A stretch of 64,000 nucleotides of DNA from Tatumella sp. JGM118 (GCF_018257515.1 NZ_JAERJR010000004.1:186001-250000); one strand, 5' to 3'; numbered from the stretch's first letter, positions 30,081-39,827 are shown. A program made the numbers and translations. The notes: a model not told the origin generated them from the sequence alone.

Positions 30081-31302
30081 GTTTTTTAGCCTCCAGTGCA
30101 AATATCCGGCCTTTGTCGGTGGCTTCGGTACCGGTAAGACGGAAACTATGGCGGTGAGCGCGTTCCGTGACGCCAGCCATTCATCTGACGCACTGATAGC
30201 GATGTATGAACCGACCTACGACTTGATCCGCTTAATCCTCGCGCCTCGCATGGAGGATAAGCTCAGTGAGTACGGCGTCCGGTACAAGTACAACAAATCT
30301 GAGAACATCATTTACACCTCGTCACCGGGCATTGGTGACTTTGTTCTGCGCACGCTGGATAACCCGGCGCGTATCGTCGGTTATGAGTCCTACCGCAGCC
30401 ACATTGACGAAATCGACACACTGAAAGAGCAACACGCCACTGATGTGTGGATCAAGGTGATTGCCCGTAACCGTCAGCGACCCAACGGATTACCTGACCC
30501 GTTCAACCGGGTGAGCGTCTACACCACGCCGGAAGGTTTCCGGTTCGTGTACAAGACGTGGAAGCGTAACCCTAAGCCTGGTTACGAAATGGTTCAGGCC
30601 AGTACCTACAGTAACCCGTTTTTGCCGCCGGATTATGCTGATACGCTGCGCAGTTCGTATCCTGTGCAGCTGATAGAAGCCTATCTGAACGGCGATTTTG
30701 TCAACCTGACCAGCGGCACGGTGTATCACTGTTATGACCGGAAACTGAATGGCAGCAGCGAGGTTGTCACCGGCAACGAACCGATTCATGTCGGCATGGA
30801 CTTCAACGTCGGCAAGATGTCGGCCATTGTCCATGTTCTTCGCGGTGAGCTTCCTCATGCAGTGGATGAAATTACGAGCGGCTACGATACGCCTGACGTG
30901 ATTAAGACGCTGCAAAACCGGTTCCCGGTAAACAAGGTGCATGTCTATCCCGATGCCAGCGGTAACAGCCGCAAATCAGTCAACGCCTCTGAAACAGACC
31001 TCAGCCTGTTGCGCACTGCCGGTTTTACAGTCCATGTGAACGGCACTAACCCGTCAGTGAAAGACAGGGTGAACTCGGTGAATGCAATGCTGCTGAATGC
31101 CGAAGGTGATCGCCGGTATCGCATAAATGCCGACAGGTGTCCGGTGTATGCCGAATCACTCGAACAGCAGATTTGGTCACCCAATGGCGAACCTGACAAA
31201 ACAGCAGGCTTTGACCATACGAATGATGCAGGCGGTTATTTCATTGTGAAGCGATTCCCGATCATCAAGCCAACTGGCAAAGTAACTCAACTCCGGATGT
31301 AA
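30034..31302 (+). CDS. Terminase large subunit
   Basis: 422 residues. ATPase Walker A GGFGTGKTE near residue 30, Walker B region SHIDEIDTL; nuclease domain with acidic residues in GMDFNVGKMSA and VYPDASG. The motor drives DNA into the prohead and cuts it. TTG start supported by GGAGGT upstream; overlaps the small subunit gene. Confidence 0.93.
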   Translation: MSGRTIRTTLTPPQGKFFSLQCKYPAFVGGFGTGKTETMAVSAFRDASHSSDALIAMYEPTYDLIRLILAPRMEDKLSEYGVRYKYNKSENIIYTSSPGIGDFVLRTLDNPARIVGYESYRSHIDEIDTLKEQHATDVWIKVIARNRQRPNGLPDPFNRVSVYTTPEGFRFVYKTWKRNPKPGYEMVQASTYSNPFLPPDYADTLRSSYPVQLIEAYLNGDFVNLTSGTVYHCYDRKLNGSSEVVTGNEPIHVGMDFNVGKMSAIVHVLRGELPHAVDEITSGYDTPDVIKTLQNRFPVNKVHVYPDASGNSRKSVNASETDLSLLRTAGFTVHVNGTNPSVKDRVNSVNAMLLNAEGDRRYRINADRCPVYAESLEQQIWSPNGEPDKTAGFDHTNDAGGYFIVKRFPIIKPTGKVTQLRM

Positions 31303-31305
31303 ACC

Positions 31306-32757
31306 ATGGCAGATATTTCTACACCCAATCTCGACTACAACGATATGTGCGAGGCGTGGGACATCAATGATGCGCTCATGGGCGGTACGCTGGAAATGCG
31401 CCGCCAGGGTGAAATCTATCTCCCGCGCTGGCCGAACGAAGACCAAAAGAGCTACAAGCAGAGACTCTGTGCAGCAACGCTTCTGCCTGCCTACGAGGAA
31501 ACAATCAAACAGAACATTGGCCGCATCTTCGCTGAGCCGACTGTACTCAGCACATCAACGCCGCCGAAAATACAGGCGCTCGCTGAAAACATCGATATGG
31601 AAGGCAACCGGCTCGATGTCTGGGCGCAGCAGTTCTTCAGCATCGCGTTTCAGTACGGGCTGGCTCACGCCCTTGTCGACTATCCGAAAACTGACACGAC
31701 TGCGGTGAAAACCCGTGCCGATGAACAGCAGTCCGGCGCACGGCCATATGTCACCATGCTGAACCCGCGGCAAATCATCGGCTGGCAGTCTGCTATTCAG
31801 GGCGGAAAGGTCGTATTGACCGATCTGCGTATCAAAGAAATTGTCGTTGTTGAAGGTGACGATTTCGGGCAGGAAAAGGTTGAGCAAATCCGGCACATCA
31901 TGCCTGGGAAGGTAGAGATTTACCGAGCACCGATGGGTGATGACGGGGCAAAAACATGGGTCATGGTCGACCAGTGGGAAACCAGCCGGCAGGATATACC
32001 GCTGATAACGCTATATACCAAACGCATCGGCTTCATGCGCGGCGCCCCGCCACTGCTTAACCTGGCGCACCTGAATATCAAACACTGGCAGTCACAATCG
32101 GAGCAGGACAACATTCTGCACGTTGCCCGCGTTCCGCTACTGTCGGTCTTCGGGCTGACGGAAGGTCAGGAGCTGACTATCGGCTCATCATGTGCAACGC
32201 AATTCTCTGACCGCTCAACTCAAGGCATGGAGTATACAGAGCATTCCGGAACAGCTATCGGCGCAGGAAAAACCTCTCTCGACGACCTGGAAAACCAGAT
32301 GCGTCAGGCCGGGGCAAAGCTCGTTCGCGCACAGAACACGTCCACCAAGTCTATTGAGCAGAACCATTCCGAGCACATGCAGGAAAACTCGCCGCTTTAC
32401 ACCATGGCGAATTCACTGGAAGACGCGCTGGATAACATTCTGCAGATTATGGCTGAGTGGATTGGCGAGAAAGATGGCGGAAATGTCGATATCAGGACTG
32501 AGCTGGATGTTTCCACGCAGACCTACGATGCACCGTCGGCGCTTGCGGTTCAGGCTCTGGAGCAGGGCGGTATTATCCGCAAAATTGACGCCGTCATGAC
32601 GCTTCAGGCGCTTAAATTCATCGACCCGGACGCAGACCCGAATGATGTCGTTGACCAGCTGAACAACCTGCCGGTCACGATGACGCCTCCGCCTGCTGCC
32701 ACGCCACCAGTGACGCCGGAATCAATAGCGAGCATGACCGATGACGACAGCCAATGA
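31306..32757 (+). CDS. Portal protein (DUF4055 type)
   Basis: 483 residues. LPRWPNEDQKSYKQRLCAAT, LHVARVPLLSVFGLTEGQEL and TSTKSIEQNHSEHMQENSPL are typical of DUF4055 portals, which form the dodecameric DNA entry ring. C-terminal proline-rich tail. Overlaps the head morphogenesis gene. Confidence 0.88.
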   Translation: MADISTPNLDYNDMCEAWDINDALMGGTLEMRRQGEIYLPRWPNEDQKSYKQRLCAATLLPAYEETIKQNIGRIFAEPTVLSTSTPPKIQALAENIDMEGNRLDVWAQQFFSIAFQYGLAHALVDYPKTDTTAVKTRADEQQSGARPYVTMLNPRQIIGWQSAIQGGKVVLTDLRIKEIVVVEGDDFGQEKVEQIRHIMPGKVEIYRAPMGDDGAKTWVMVDQWETSRQDIPLITLYTKRIGFMRGAPPLLNLAHLNIKHWQSQSEQDNILHVARVPLLSVFGLTEGQELTIGSSCATQFSDRSTQGMEYTEHSGTAIGAGKTSLDDLENQMRQAGAKLVRAQNTSTKSIEQNHSEHMQENSPLYTMANSLEDALDNILQIMAEWIGEKDGGNVDIRTELDVSTQTYDAPSALAVQALEQGGIIRKIDAVMTLQALKFIDPDADPNDVVDQLNNLPVTMTPPPAATPPVTPESIASMTDDDSQ

Positions 32758-33856
32758 GACGCTACGTGATGAATACATCGCTCACGCCATATGGGTGAGC
32801 AGATTCGGGACCGGTGTTGCAAGCAGGATGGTCAATATCCTCAATGAGAGCGACGCAGAGCTTACGGCGCGATTACTGGTCGCAATGGATGGTCTGAGCG
32901 CGAGTAACTTCACTGTGACGCGTCTGGAGGCTTTACTGGGCGGTGTACGCTCTGTCAACTCTCAGGCAGTCAGCGCAATGATGTCCGGCCTCAATGATGA
33001 AATCCATCAGCTTGCCTTGCATGAAGCAGGTTATCAGCTCGATCTCTTTCACCACGCAATACCTGATTCGGTGCTGGCATTGCACCCGCTGACAGGCATT
33101 CATCCGGATGCGCTTTACGCGGCCACAATGGCAAGGCCATTCCAGGGGCAATTGCTGAGTGAGTGGGCGTCGAATCTGGAAGCCGACCGGATGACCAAAA
33201 TCCGCAACACTGTACGACAGGGTTTTTTGCTCGGCGATACCACTGAGCAGATTGCGAAAAAAGTCCGCGGTCATGCGAATAACGGTTACAAAGACGGCGT
33301 TTTACAGGTGAGCCGGGCAAATGCTGCCAGCATCGCTAAAACAGCGGTAGGGCATCTCGCAGCAACAGCCAGAGACAGCTTCGCATCGGCTAACGATGAC
33401 ATCATGAAAGGCAAGCAATGGCTGTCGACGCTGGATAACCGCACAACGCCGGAATGCCGCATTCGTGACCGTCTGAAGTACACGCTGGATAACAAGCCCA
33501 TCGGTCACAAAATACCGTATCTGCAGGGCCCCGGAAAACTTCACTGGTGCTGCCGCTCGACTGAAACCTACATTCTCAAATCTGCCGCAGAACTCGGCAT
33601 TGATATCAGAGAAATCCCGCCATCAGCCCGCGCCAGTATGGACGGTCAGGTGCCGGGTGATACGGATTATCAAAGCTGGTTTGCCCGGCAGTCATATGGC
33701 CGGCAGAAACAGATTGTCGGTGAGAAACGTGCGCGGTTAATGCGGGATGGCGGTATGAAGCCGGACGCTTTCTACAGCGATAACGGGGAATGGCTGACGC
33801 TTGCACAGCTAAAGGCTCGGGACGCCACGGCGTTCGATAAAGCAGGAATCAATTAA
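32741..33856 (+). CDS. Head morphogenesis protein (SPP1 gp7 / Mu F-like)
   Basis: 371 residues. The C-terminal MuF/gp7 module is visible: TVGHLAATARDSFASA-like helix, WLSTLDNRTTPECRIRDRLK and HWCCRSTETYIL. Such minor head proteins bind the portal and may be injected. Confidence 0.88.
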   Translation: MTTANETLRDEYIAHAIWVSRFGTGVASRMVNILNESDAELTARLLVAMDGLSASNFTVTRLEALLGGVRSVNSQAVSAMMSGLNDEIHQLALHEAGYQLDLFHHAIPDSVLALHPLTGIHPDALYAATMARPFQGQLLSEWASNLEADRMTKIRNTVRQGFLLGDTTEQIAKKVRGHANNGYKDGVLQVSRANAASIAKTAVGHLAATARDSFASANDDIMKGKQWLSTLDNRTTPECRIRDRLKYTLDNKPIGHKIPYLQGPGKLHWCCRSTETYILKSAAELGIDIREIPPSARASMDGQVPGDTDYQSWFARQSYGRQKQIVGEKRARLMRDGGMKPDAFYSDNGEWLTLAQLKARDATAFDKAGIN

Positions 33857-33859
33857 CAG

Positions 33860-33882
33860 GGTCACTTCGGTGGCCTTTTTTT
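33860..33882 (+). terminator. Terminator after the portal and head morphogenesis genes
   Basis: GGTCAC-TTCG-GTGGCC followed by seven T. Confidence 0.8.
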
Positions 33883-33943
33883 ATGGCCGCAATCCGGATG
33901 GTGAGTGGCGCAACGGTCGGATGACCAAACCAAAGGTATAAGC

Positions 33944-34708
33944 ATGAAACTGAAAACAGTAGAAGTGAACGGTCAGCAATTCGCAGCTCTCGACAACAAC
34001 GGCTTGCCGGTGTACGTCCATGACGACGGAAAAGAAATCGGCTTTGATGCTGCACAGGCTATCGGGAAAATCTCGGCACTGAATGGCGAGGCTAAATCTC
34101 ACCGTGAAGCGAAAGAAGCGGCAGAATCCAGCCTGGCGAAGTTCTCCGGTATCAGCGACCCATCAAAAGCGCTGGAAGCTCTGGATATGATGACCAAAAT
34201 CGACCAGAAAAAGCTGATCGACGCCGGTGCAGTTGACCAGGTTAAGGCAGAAATCACCAAATCGTTTCAGGCCCAACTGGAAGAAGCTACGAGTCGCAGT
34301 AAGGCTCTGGAAGGTCAGCTCTATGACGCGAAGATCGGCGGCAGCTTTGCAGGCTCCAAGTTCATTTCCGAAAAGATGGCAATCCCCTCTGATTTCGTTC
34401 AGGCCCGCTTTGGTCAGTCATTCAAAATCGAAGACGGCCAGGTCGTTGCCTATGACGGCAGCGGTAACAAAGTTTATTCCCGCTCCAAGCCTGGTGAACT
34501 CGCCGGATTTGACGAAGCGCTGGAATACCTGGTCGAGCAATACCCGCAGAAAGACCACATTCTGAAAGCCAGCGGCAATAATGGCGGCGGCTCTCAGACC
34601 TCGCAGCATGCAGTCGGACAGAAGACCATCAAGCGCTCTGCGTTTGACTCAATGGACGCTACCGGCAGGCAATCTGCACTTAAAGACGGCGTAACCATCG
34701 TCGATTAA
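33944..34708 (+). CDS. Capsid scaffolding-type protein (DUF6651)
   Basis: 254 residues, with a central coiled coil (LNGEAKSHREAKEAAESSLA ... FQAQLEEATSRSKALEGQLY) and a C-terminal basic tail. Position between the head morphogenesis and coat genes is that of a scaffold. Start taken at the Met after AAAGGTATAAGC. Confidence 0.78.
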   Translation: MKLKTVEVNGQQFAALDNNGLPVYVHDDGKEIGFDAAQAIGKISALNGEAKSHREAKEAAESSLAKFSGISDPSKALEALDMMTKIDQKKLIDAGAVDQVKAEITKSFQAQLEEATSRSKALEGQLYDAKIGGSFAGSKFISEKMAIPSDFVQARFGQSFKIEDGQVVAYDGSGNKVYSRSKPGELAGFDEALEYLVEQYPQKDHILKASGNNGGGSQTSQHAVGQKTIKRSAFDSMDATGRQSALKDGVTIVD

Positions 34709-34793
34709 TCCTCATTTGCCACTCCCCGGATGGGGGCTGGCGCAGGCTCTGGATAGGGCATCACTCAACCTATTTAATTTTAAGGAAATCCCA

Positions 34794-35927
34794 GTGAATA
34801 CGCTCACAAACTTAATTCCCACTATCTATACCGCTCTGGACGTCGTATCACGCGAGCAGGTCGGTTTTATCCCTGCTGTCGCCCGTAACTCCAAAGCTGA
34901 CGCTGCGGCAAAAGGGCAGTCAGTCACCGCGCCAGTAGCTCCGGTCGCAACCACTGTTGACATCACGCCGGGTGCAACCGCACCGAATGACGGAGATCAG
35001 GACATTGGTAGCGTTAACGTGCAAATCACCAAGTCTAAAATGGCCTCGGTCAAATGGAACGGTGAAGAACAACTGGCTATCGGCCCATCCGGTACCTACA
35101 ACACTATTCTGGCTGACCAGTTCAAGCAGGCATTCCGCGCGCTGGCGAACGAAGTCGATGCCGACCTTGGTGCGCTGTATCTGAACTCGTCCCGCGCAGT
35201 CGGTACAGCAGGCACTACACCGTTCGGCGTAAAAGAAGACCTCTCCGATGCGGCACTGGCCCGTCAGGTGCTGGAAGACAACGGCGCACCAACTACCGAC
35301 CTGCAAATGGTACTTGGTTCGGCGGCTATCGCTAACCTGCGTGGCAAACAAGCTGTGCTGTTCAAGGTAAACGAGGCAGGTACTGACCAGCTTCTGCGCG
35401 AGGGCGTCATTGGCAGCCTGGAAGGTTTTAACCTGCATAACTCTGCCGGTGTGGCGAAAGCCGCAGCCTCTGTTGCAACGGGCTATCAGGTAAATGGTGC
35501 CAAAAACGAAGGTGATGTCATCATCGCGGTGGACTCCGGTACTGGCGGTATCCTGCAGGGCAATGCAGTGAAATTTGCGGGAGATGATAATACCTATTTG
35601 GTAGTAGCGACGACCGCAACAACCATCACCCTGGCAGCCCCCGGCCTGCAGCAGGCTCTGGCTGATAATGCTGAAATCACCGTTATCGGCGGATTCACTG
35701 CCAACATGGCATTTGACCGCAATGCGTTCCTGCTGGCTGCCCGTACTCCGGCAATGCCACAGGGTGGTGATACTGCTGATGATGTGATGAACGTCACCGA
35801 CCCGGTTTCCGGAATTACCTTCCAGGTGGCGCTGTACCGTCAGTACCGCCAGGTGCGCTATGAAGTTGGCCTGGCGTGGGGTGTGGCATCTATCAAGCCT
35901 GAACACGCGACTATCGTTCTGGGCTAA
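34794..35927 (+). CDS. Major capsid protein, P22 coat family
   Basis: 377 residues beginning VNTLTNLIPTIYTALDVVSR (GTG start after AAGGAAA), the standard P22-coat opening. IGSVNVQITKSKMASVKWNG and the C-terminal VALYRQYRQVRYEVGLAWGV also fit. HK97-fold shell subunit. Confidence 0.92.
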   Translation: MNTLTNLIPTIYTALDVVSREQVGFIPAVARNSKADAAAKGQSVTAPVAPVATTVDITPGATAPNDGDQDIGSVNVQITKSKMASVKWNGEEQLAIGPSGTYNTILADQFKQAFRALANEVDADLGALYLNSSRAVGTAGTTPFGVKEDLSDAALARQVLEDNGAPTTDLQMVLGSAAIANLRGKQAVLFKVNEAGTDQLLREGVIGSLEGFNLHNSAGVAKAAASVATGYQVNGAKNEGDVIIAVDSGTGGILQGNAVKFAGDDNTYLVVATTATTITLAAPGLQQALADNAEITVIGGFTANMAFDRNAFLLAARTPAMPQGGDTADDVMNVTDPVSGITFQVALYRQYRQVRYEVGLAWGVASIKPEHATIVLG

Positions 35928-35943
35928 TAGCTATTCCTGACAT

Positions 35944-35963
35944 GGGGCTTCGGCCCCTTTTTT
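35944..35963 (+). terminator. Terminator after the coat gene
   Basis: GGGGC-TTCG-GCCCC followed by six T. Confidence 0.88.
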
Positions 35964-35975
35964 AATGGAGGGCTT

Positions 35976-36155
35976 ATGGCCGGACTTACAAAAGAACAGC
36001 GGGCGCAGCGCGAGGCTGAAAAGGCTCAAAGCCAGCAGGAGTTTGTTTGCATGGTGACAGAGTTTCCTGCATTTGAAGGTGCGCCAACGCGGGCCGACGT
36101 GCATCCGGAAGAGGTTGAAGCCTGGAAAGCACATGGCTGGAAAGTCGGGGTGTAA
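35976..36155 (+). CDS. Small phage protein after the coat gene (59 aa)
   Basis: Starts MAGLTKEQRAQREAEKAQSQ after GGAGG; a helix followed by a compact end, VHPEEVEAWKAHGWKVGV. Proteins of this size and ending follow coat genes in other siphoviruses; possibly a head-joining peptide. Role unknown. Confidence 0.7.
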   Translation: MAGLTKEQRAQREAEKAQSQQEFVCMVTEFPAFEGAPTRADVHPEEVEAWKAHGWKVGV

Positions 36156-36157
36156 TC

Positions 36158-36568
36158 ATGATCACCTTCATCACGACGGATGATGTCGATACCACTCTCG
36201 GCAGCACATGGGCTGATGCCAGCGCCAAAGCAAAAGCTGTCCTGATGGCAAATACCTGGCTCAACGGCGCTTCATTACGTCTGCCGCATGACAGGGTCAC
36301 ACATGAGCTGATTATCCCTGATGATGTGAAAGTTGCCGGTGCTTATGTGGCGCTTGCGGCTGCAAATAACGGCCTGTATCAGCAAAAGACTGATTCCGGA
36401 GCAATCCTGAGCAAGTCGGTTGATGCAAACGGCGTCAGCGTGTCAAAGACCTTTGCTGACCTGTATGCGAACAGCGCTGCTCTGCTGGACTCAAACCTGC
36501 AACTGGCAATGGCAATGCTCAAACCCTACGGGCTGAGTACGTCGCAAATCCGGATTGTGAGAGGCTGA
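36158..36568 (+). CDS. Head-tail adaptor-type protein (DnaT-like fold)
   Basis: 136 residues, MITFITTDDVDTTLGSTWAD and AKAVLMANTWLNG; the helical pattern fits phage proteins annotated as DnaT-like, which in this position serve as head-tail adaptors. The C-terminus ends LKPYGLSTSQIRIVRG. Confidence 0.7.
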   Translation: MITFITTDDVDTTLGSTWADASAKAKAVLMANTWLNGASLRLPHDRVTHELIIPDDVKVAGAYVALAAANNGLYQQKTDSGAILSKSVDANGVSVSKTFADLYANSAALLDSNLQLAMAMLKPYGLSTSQIRIVRG

Positions 36569-36569
36569 T

Positions 36570-36959
36570 ATGGGGATGCGTGACGATTTGCAGGCAGAGC
36601 TTGCAGAGGCATTTAATAGCGCAGACTGGCTCGGTGATGCCGTAAATGCGTTTGCCGGTAGTTATGTCGTGGCCGGTGAAGTTGATCCGGTTACAGAAGC
36701 GTCGACCAGTCAGACGGTGAACTATTCCGGGCGCGGCGTGCTGTCAGGTTACAGTCTGAACCGCATTGATGGCGTCAATATCCTGCATGGTGACCTGAAG
36801 CTCACGGCGCTGACAAATGAAGTAACGGATAAGCCTGCGGAGAATCACGTCATCACGGCTCCGGATCTGGTTACAGGGATTCAGCAGGCGTACAAGGTCG
36901 TCACTGTCGGTACAGATGCGGCGAAGGCCACATATTCTATTCAGTTGCGGAGGGCATAG
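36570..36959 (+). CDS. Head-tail stopper-type protein
   Basis: 129 residues, with a helical start and a beta-rich rest (SGRGVLSGYSLNRIDGVNIL). Position between adaptor and gp10-like gene suggests the connector stopper. No direct family match. Confidence 0.6.
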   Translation: MGMRDDLQAELAEAFNSADWLGDAVNAFAGSYVVAGEVDPVTEASTSQTVNYSGRGVLSGYSLNRIDGVNILHGDLKLTALTNEVTDKPAENHVITAPDLVTGIQQAYKVVTVGTDAAKATYSIQLRRA

Positions 36960-36960
36960 C

Positions 36961-37383
36961 ATGGCGAAAGGCTGGAGTTTTGACCCGTCAGAGTTTGCTG
37001 GAATGGTCGAGGATGATGTCGGGAAAAAGCTGAGGGTTATTTCCGTCCAGTTGCTGAATGAGATTGTGCTGACCTCTCCTGTCGGGAATCCCGAACTGTG
37101 GATGAGTAAACCACCTCCCGGCTATGTCGGCGGTACGTTCCGGGCGTCAAACCTTGTCAGTGTCGATGAACCTGATTACTCAGAGCCTGCCGGTCCGGAT
37201 GAGGAAGGCTCCCGCACCATACAGCAGGGGAATGCAGTCATCGCTACAGGCAAACCTTTCTCAGTTATCTATATCCAGTCAAACCTGCCATACAGTGTGG
37301 CTCTCGAAAACGGACACTCAAAGCAGGCACCGACCGGCATATATGCCAATGCATTTAACGGAGTAGCGCAGGCCAACAAATGA
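36961..37383 (+). CDS. HK97 gp10-like head-tail connector
   Basis: 140 residues; LLNEIVLTSPVGNPELWMSK and VALENGHSKQAPTGIYA are typical of gp10-family proteins found in siphoviruses just before the tail terminator. Overlaps the following gene by four bases. Confidence 0.78.
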   Translation: MAKGWSFDPSEFAGMVEDDVGKKLRVISVQLLNEIVLTSPVGNPELWMSKPPPGYVGGTFRASNLVSVDEPDYSEPAGPDEEGSRTIQQGNAVIATGKPFSVIYIQSNLPYSVALENGHSKQAPTGIYANAFNGVAQANK

Positions 37384-37772
37384 CCCTCACCGAAATAAGA
37401 AACGCTGTCATTAAGCGAATGACGGCGCAGGCGGCTATGCCTGCAGGTTCTGTGACCTATCCGAATGACCCGACTTTCGACCCAAGCGGTAAAACCATCT
37501 GGGCCAGATTAACAAATCTTCCCGGGATCGCCGGAGCGGTTGAGATTGGCGACGGTCCGGTAGTTCACCGCACAGGGACCATCATCATTCAGTTATTCGT
37601 CCCGATCGGGTCGCGCTCACTTCTCATTACCGAAACCGCTGACGCCATCCGCGAGCTGTTCGAGTTTAAGGCGGACGGCGCGCTGGATTACTTCGCTGTG
37701 AGTGCAACCGATGCCGGAGAAGCCGACGGATGGGCGCAGATGAACCTTTCCATACCTTACCGCGCTATGTAG
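37380..37772 (+). CDS. Tail terminator-type protein (DUF4128)
   Basis: 130 residues: MTLTEIRNAVIKRMTAQAAM, IWARLTNLPGIAGAVEIGDG and GTIIIQLFVPIGSRSLLI. Same order and size as lambda gpU-type terminators that cap the tail tube. Confidence 0.75.
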   Translation: MTLTEIRNAVIKRMTAQAAMPAGSVTYPNDPTFDPSGKTIWARLTNLPGIAGAVEIGDGPVVHRTGTIIIQLFVPIGSRSLLITETADAIRELFEFKADGALDYFAVSATDAGEADGWAQMNLSIPYRAM

Positions 37773-37797
37773 CGCTTAACTTCAATAGGAGGCTCCT

Positions 37798-38967
37798 GTG
37801 AGTTCAGGCGCTAAGATTCAAACGGCATATTGCCGTGAAACAACACCAGGCACCACTCCGGCCAGTCCGGCGTGGCTGCTTTTAAAACGCGTCACTAACG
37901 GTCTGAAACCCACTCAGAACATGGTAGAGAACGCGGAGATTGGCGGCACCCGCATGGCGAATGGTAAGACCCCGGGAACTACTGATGTCGGCGGTGATGT
38001 GGTCTGCAAATACCGTTACGGCCAGCATGATGACTTCCTTGCGTCATGCTTCGGCAATGACTGGGTTGATAACGTGCTGACCATGGGGAATAACCGCATC
38101 GCGTTTTCCGTGGCGTCATTCGCCTCAGATATCGGTGTAGCGTCAATTGCTACCGGCTGCCAGGTCGGCACATTTAAGCTGGAAATCCCGAACGATGGTG
38201 ATTTGCAGGCCACCATTACCCTGGCTGGCCTTGACTGGAACGATAAAGACGACGGCACCAGTTATTTTGGCTCACCAACGGATGCGGCCGGCACACTGCG
38301 TTACTCGTTTAAGCAGGTCACGGCAATCAGCCTGAATGGTATTGCCGGCGGTTCAGGTTTCTGTGTGGATACATTTGATATCCAGTTCGATAACGGACTG
38401 AAAACGCAGCGCTGTATCGGCACCGGCACCGGCTTTGCCGGCGCGAATATCCCGACGACCTTCACTCCGTCAGGTCAGATCACCTTGTCCTGGTCAAAAT
38501 CGGCATACGAAACGTGGAAAAAAACGCTGACCGGTGTTGCGATGCCGTTCAGCTTCACAATTGCGAATGATGAAGGCTCTTACACATTCGATTTTCCTTC
38601 TGTGCAGGTTGATGGTGACTGGCCTGATGGCGGCAATACCGACATTGTTCAGGTGAAGCTGAACATCACCGGTTCTGATATTCCACCAACCATCACCCGC
38701 GCACCGGCCGCAGTAGCAGTTACCGGAATCACCGTGACGCCGACCACTGCATCCGTGGCTGTGGGGTCGACTACCACACTGGCTGCATCGGTAACACCGT
38801 CAAATGCCACTGAAAGCGCCGTGTCCTGGTCATCCAGCGATACCACCATTGCAACGGTTGACTCTTCAACCGGTGTCGTGACCGGCGTAGCTGCAGGTTC
38901 TGCCACTATCACAGCAAGCGCTGGCGGCGTGACTGCAACATCTGCAGTTACCGTAACCGCAGCATAA
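37798..38967 (+). CDS. Major tail tube protein with C-terminal BIG2 domain
   Basis: 389 residues. The first 300 form the tail tube domain (IQTAYCRETTPGTTPASPAW, MVENAEIGGTRMANGKTPGT). Residues about 303-388 are a bacterial Ig-like (BIG2) domain: VAVTGITVTPTTASVAVGST, SWSSSDTTIATVDSSTGVVT, GVAAGSATITASAGG. Lambda gpV has a comparable decoration. It would stud the tail surface and may aid cell adhesion. GTG start after GGAGGCTCCT. Confidence 0.92.
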   Translation: MSSGAKIQTAYCRETTPGTTPASPAWLLLKRVTNGLKPTQNMVENAEIGGTRMANGKTPGTTDVGGDVVCKYRYGQHDDFLASCFGNDWVDNVLTMGNNRIAFSVASFASDIGVASIATGCQVGTFKLEIPNDGDLQATITLAGLDWNDKDDGTSYFGSPTDAAGTLRYSFKQVTAISLNGIAGGSGFCVDTFDIQFDNGLKTQRCIGTGTGFAGANIPTTFTPSGQITLSWSKSAYETWKKTLTGVAMPFSFTIANDEGSYTFDFPSVQVDGDWPDGGNTDIVQVKLNITGSDIPPTITRAPAAVAVTGITVTPTTASVAVGSTTTLAASVTPSNATESAVSWSSSDTTIATVDSSTGVVTGVAAGSATITASAGGVTATSAVTVTAA

Positions 38968-38981
38968 TAATCCCACCTTTT

Positions 38982-39016
38982 GCCCGTGGTGTTCTGCGTG
39001 ACGCTACGGGCCTTTT
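38982..39016 (+). terminator. Weak terminator after tail tube
   Basis: GCCCGT and ACGGGC flank an 18-base loop, then TTTT. Confidence 0.45.
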
Positions 39017-39030
39017 AACGCAGAGGCACT

Positions 39031-39459
39031 ATGTTAATTATCAATAAACACCTGGACGCTGACGGAACCCGCTGGATTGAGCCGGTAACGGGTCTGAAAC
39101 TCAAAGTCGGCAGCGTATCAAGTCACGGCTTCAAATCCCGAAGCGCACTGGTGCGCCGCCACATCGATAAGCTGGATAATCTGTTTAAAGCCGGCACCAC
39201 TGATTTTAGTCTGAATTCTGTGGGTGACATCGACTCGATGGACGATCTGCTGCTGGAAACGTGTGCCGGACACCTGTTGCTTGACTGGGAGGGTGTCGGT
39301 GAAGTTGTTGATGGCAAAGAGCAGGCGATCCCTTACACGCCGGAAGCCGGGCTGATTTTCCTGCAACAAAATCCGGAGTTCTACTGGTTCATCCTCAAAG
39401 CTGGCTCAGATATTGCCGCCGGTAAAGAAGAACAAAAACAGGATGCCGTGGGAAAGTAA
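39031..39459 (+). CDS. Tail assembly chaperone G
   Basis: 142 residues, acidic C-terminal half; position and size match lambda gpG. The last codons GTG GGA AAG TAA contain the slippery heptamer GGGAAAG (39450-39456), so a fraction of ribosomes should move -1 into the T frame. Confidence 0.85.
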   Translation: MLIINKHLDADGTRWIEPVTGLKLKVGSVSSHGFKSRSALVRRHIDKLDNLFKAGTTDFSLNSVGDIDSMDDLLLETCAGHLLLDWEGVGEVVDGKEQAIPYTPEAGLIFLQQNPEFYWFILKAGSDIAAGKEEQKQDAVGK

Positions 39460-39800
39460 TAGCCGCTCAGAAGTGGCTTAACAGGTACTCTGGCCCTGAA
39501 GGTGAGCGTAATCGCTGGCGTGAAGAACGTCTGGGTATTAAGCCAAGTGACGAACCTGAAATTGATGAACTGTCAGCGCTGATATTGTCGGCCTATGCCG
39601 CTATCAGTCGCGGCAGGCAATATGTCGGCATGATGGCGTCACCGCTTCCATTATCTCTCAGGGACGTTGATACCTACCTGACGTCAAGGCCAGTAACGAT
39701 TGACCGGGAGTTATTGGAGGAAGCTATTTTCGCCCTTGATGACGTTTACCGCGATGAATGGGCAAGAGATCAGGGTGATGAAGATGGGGGCGAGGATTAG
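39031..39800 (+). CDS. Tail assembly chaperone GT by -1 frameshift
   Basis: Slippage on G GGA AAG at 39450-39456, the same heptamer as lambda G-T, joins G to the -1 frame, which is open from 39424 and continues VIAAQKWLNRYSGPEGERNR to a stop at 39798-39800. The T part is 114 residues; the fusion is about 256. In lambda G and GT together coat the tape measure during tail assembly at a set ratio. The T frame has no usable start of its own before residue 43, which supports frameshifting. Confidence 0.85.
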
Positions 39801-39827
39801 CCCACTCAGGTGGGCTTTAGTAAAAAA

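Noticed and set aside
34920-35906. 328-codon frame on the strand opposite the coat gene
   Set aside because: Codon-bias shadow of the coat gene; no ribosome site, no family and wrong strand for the late operon.
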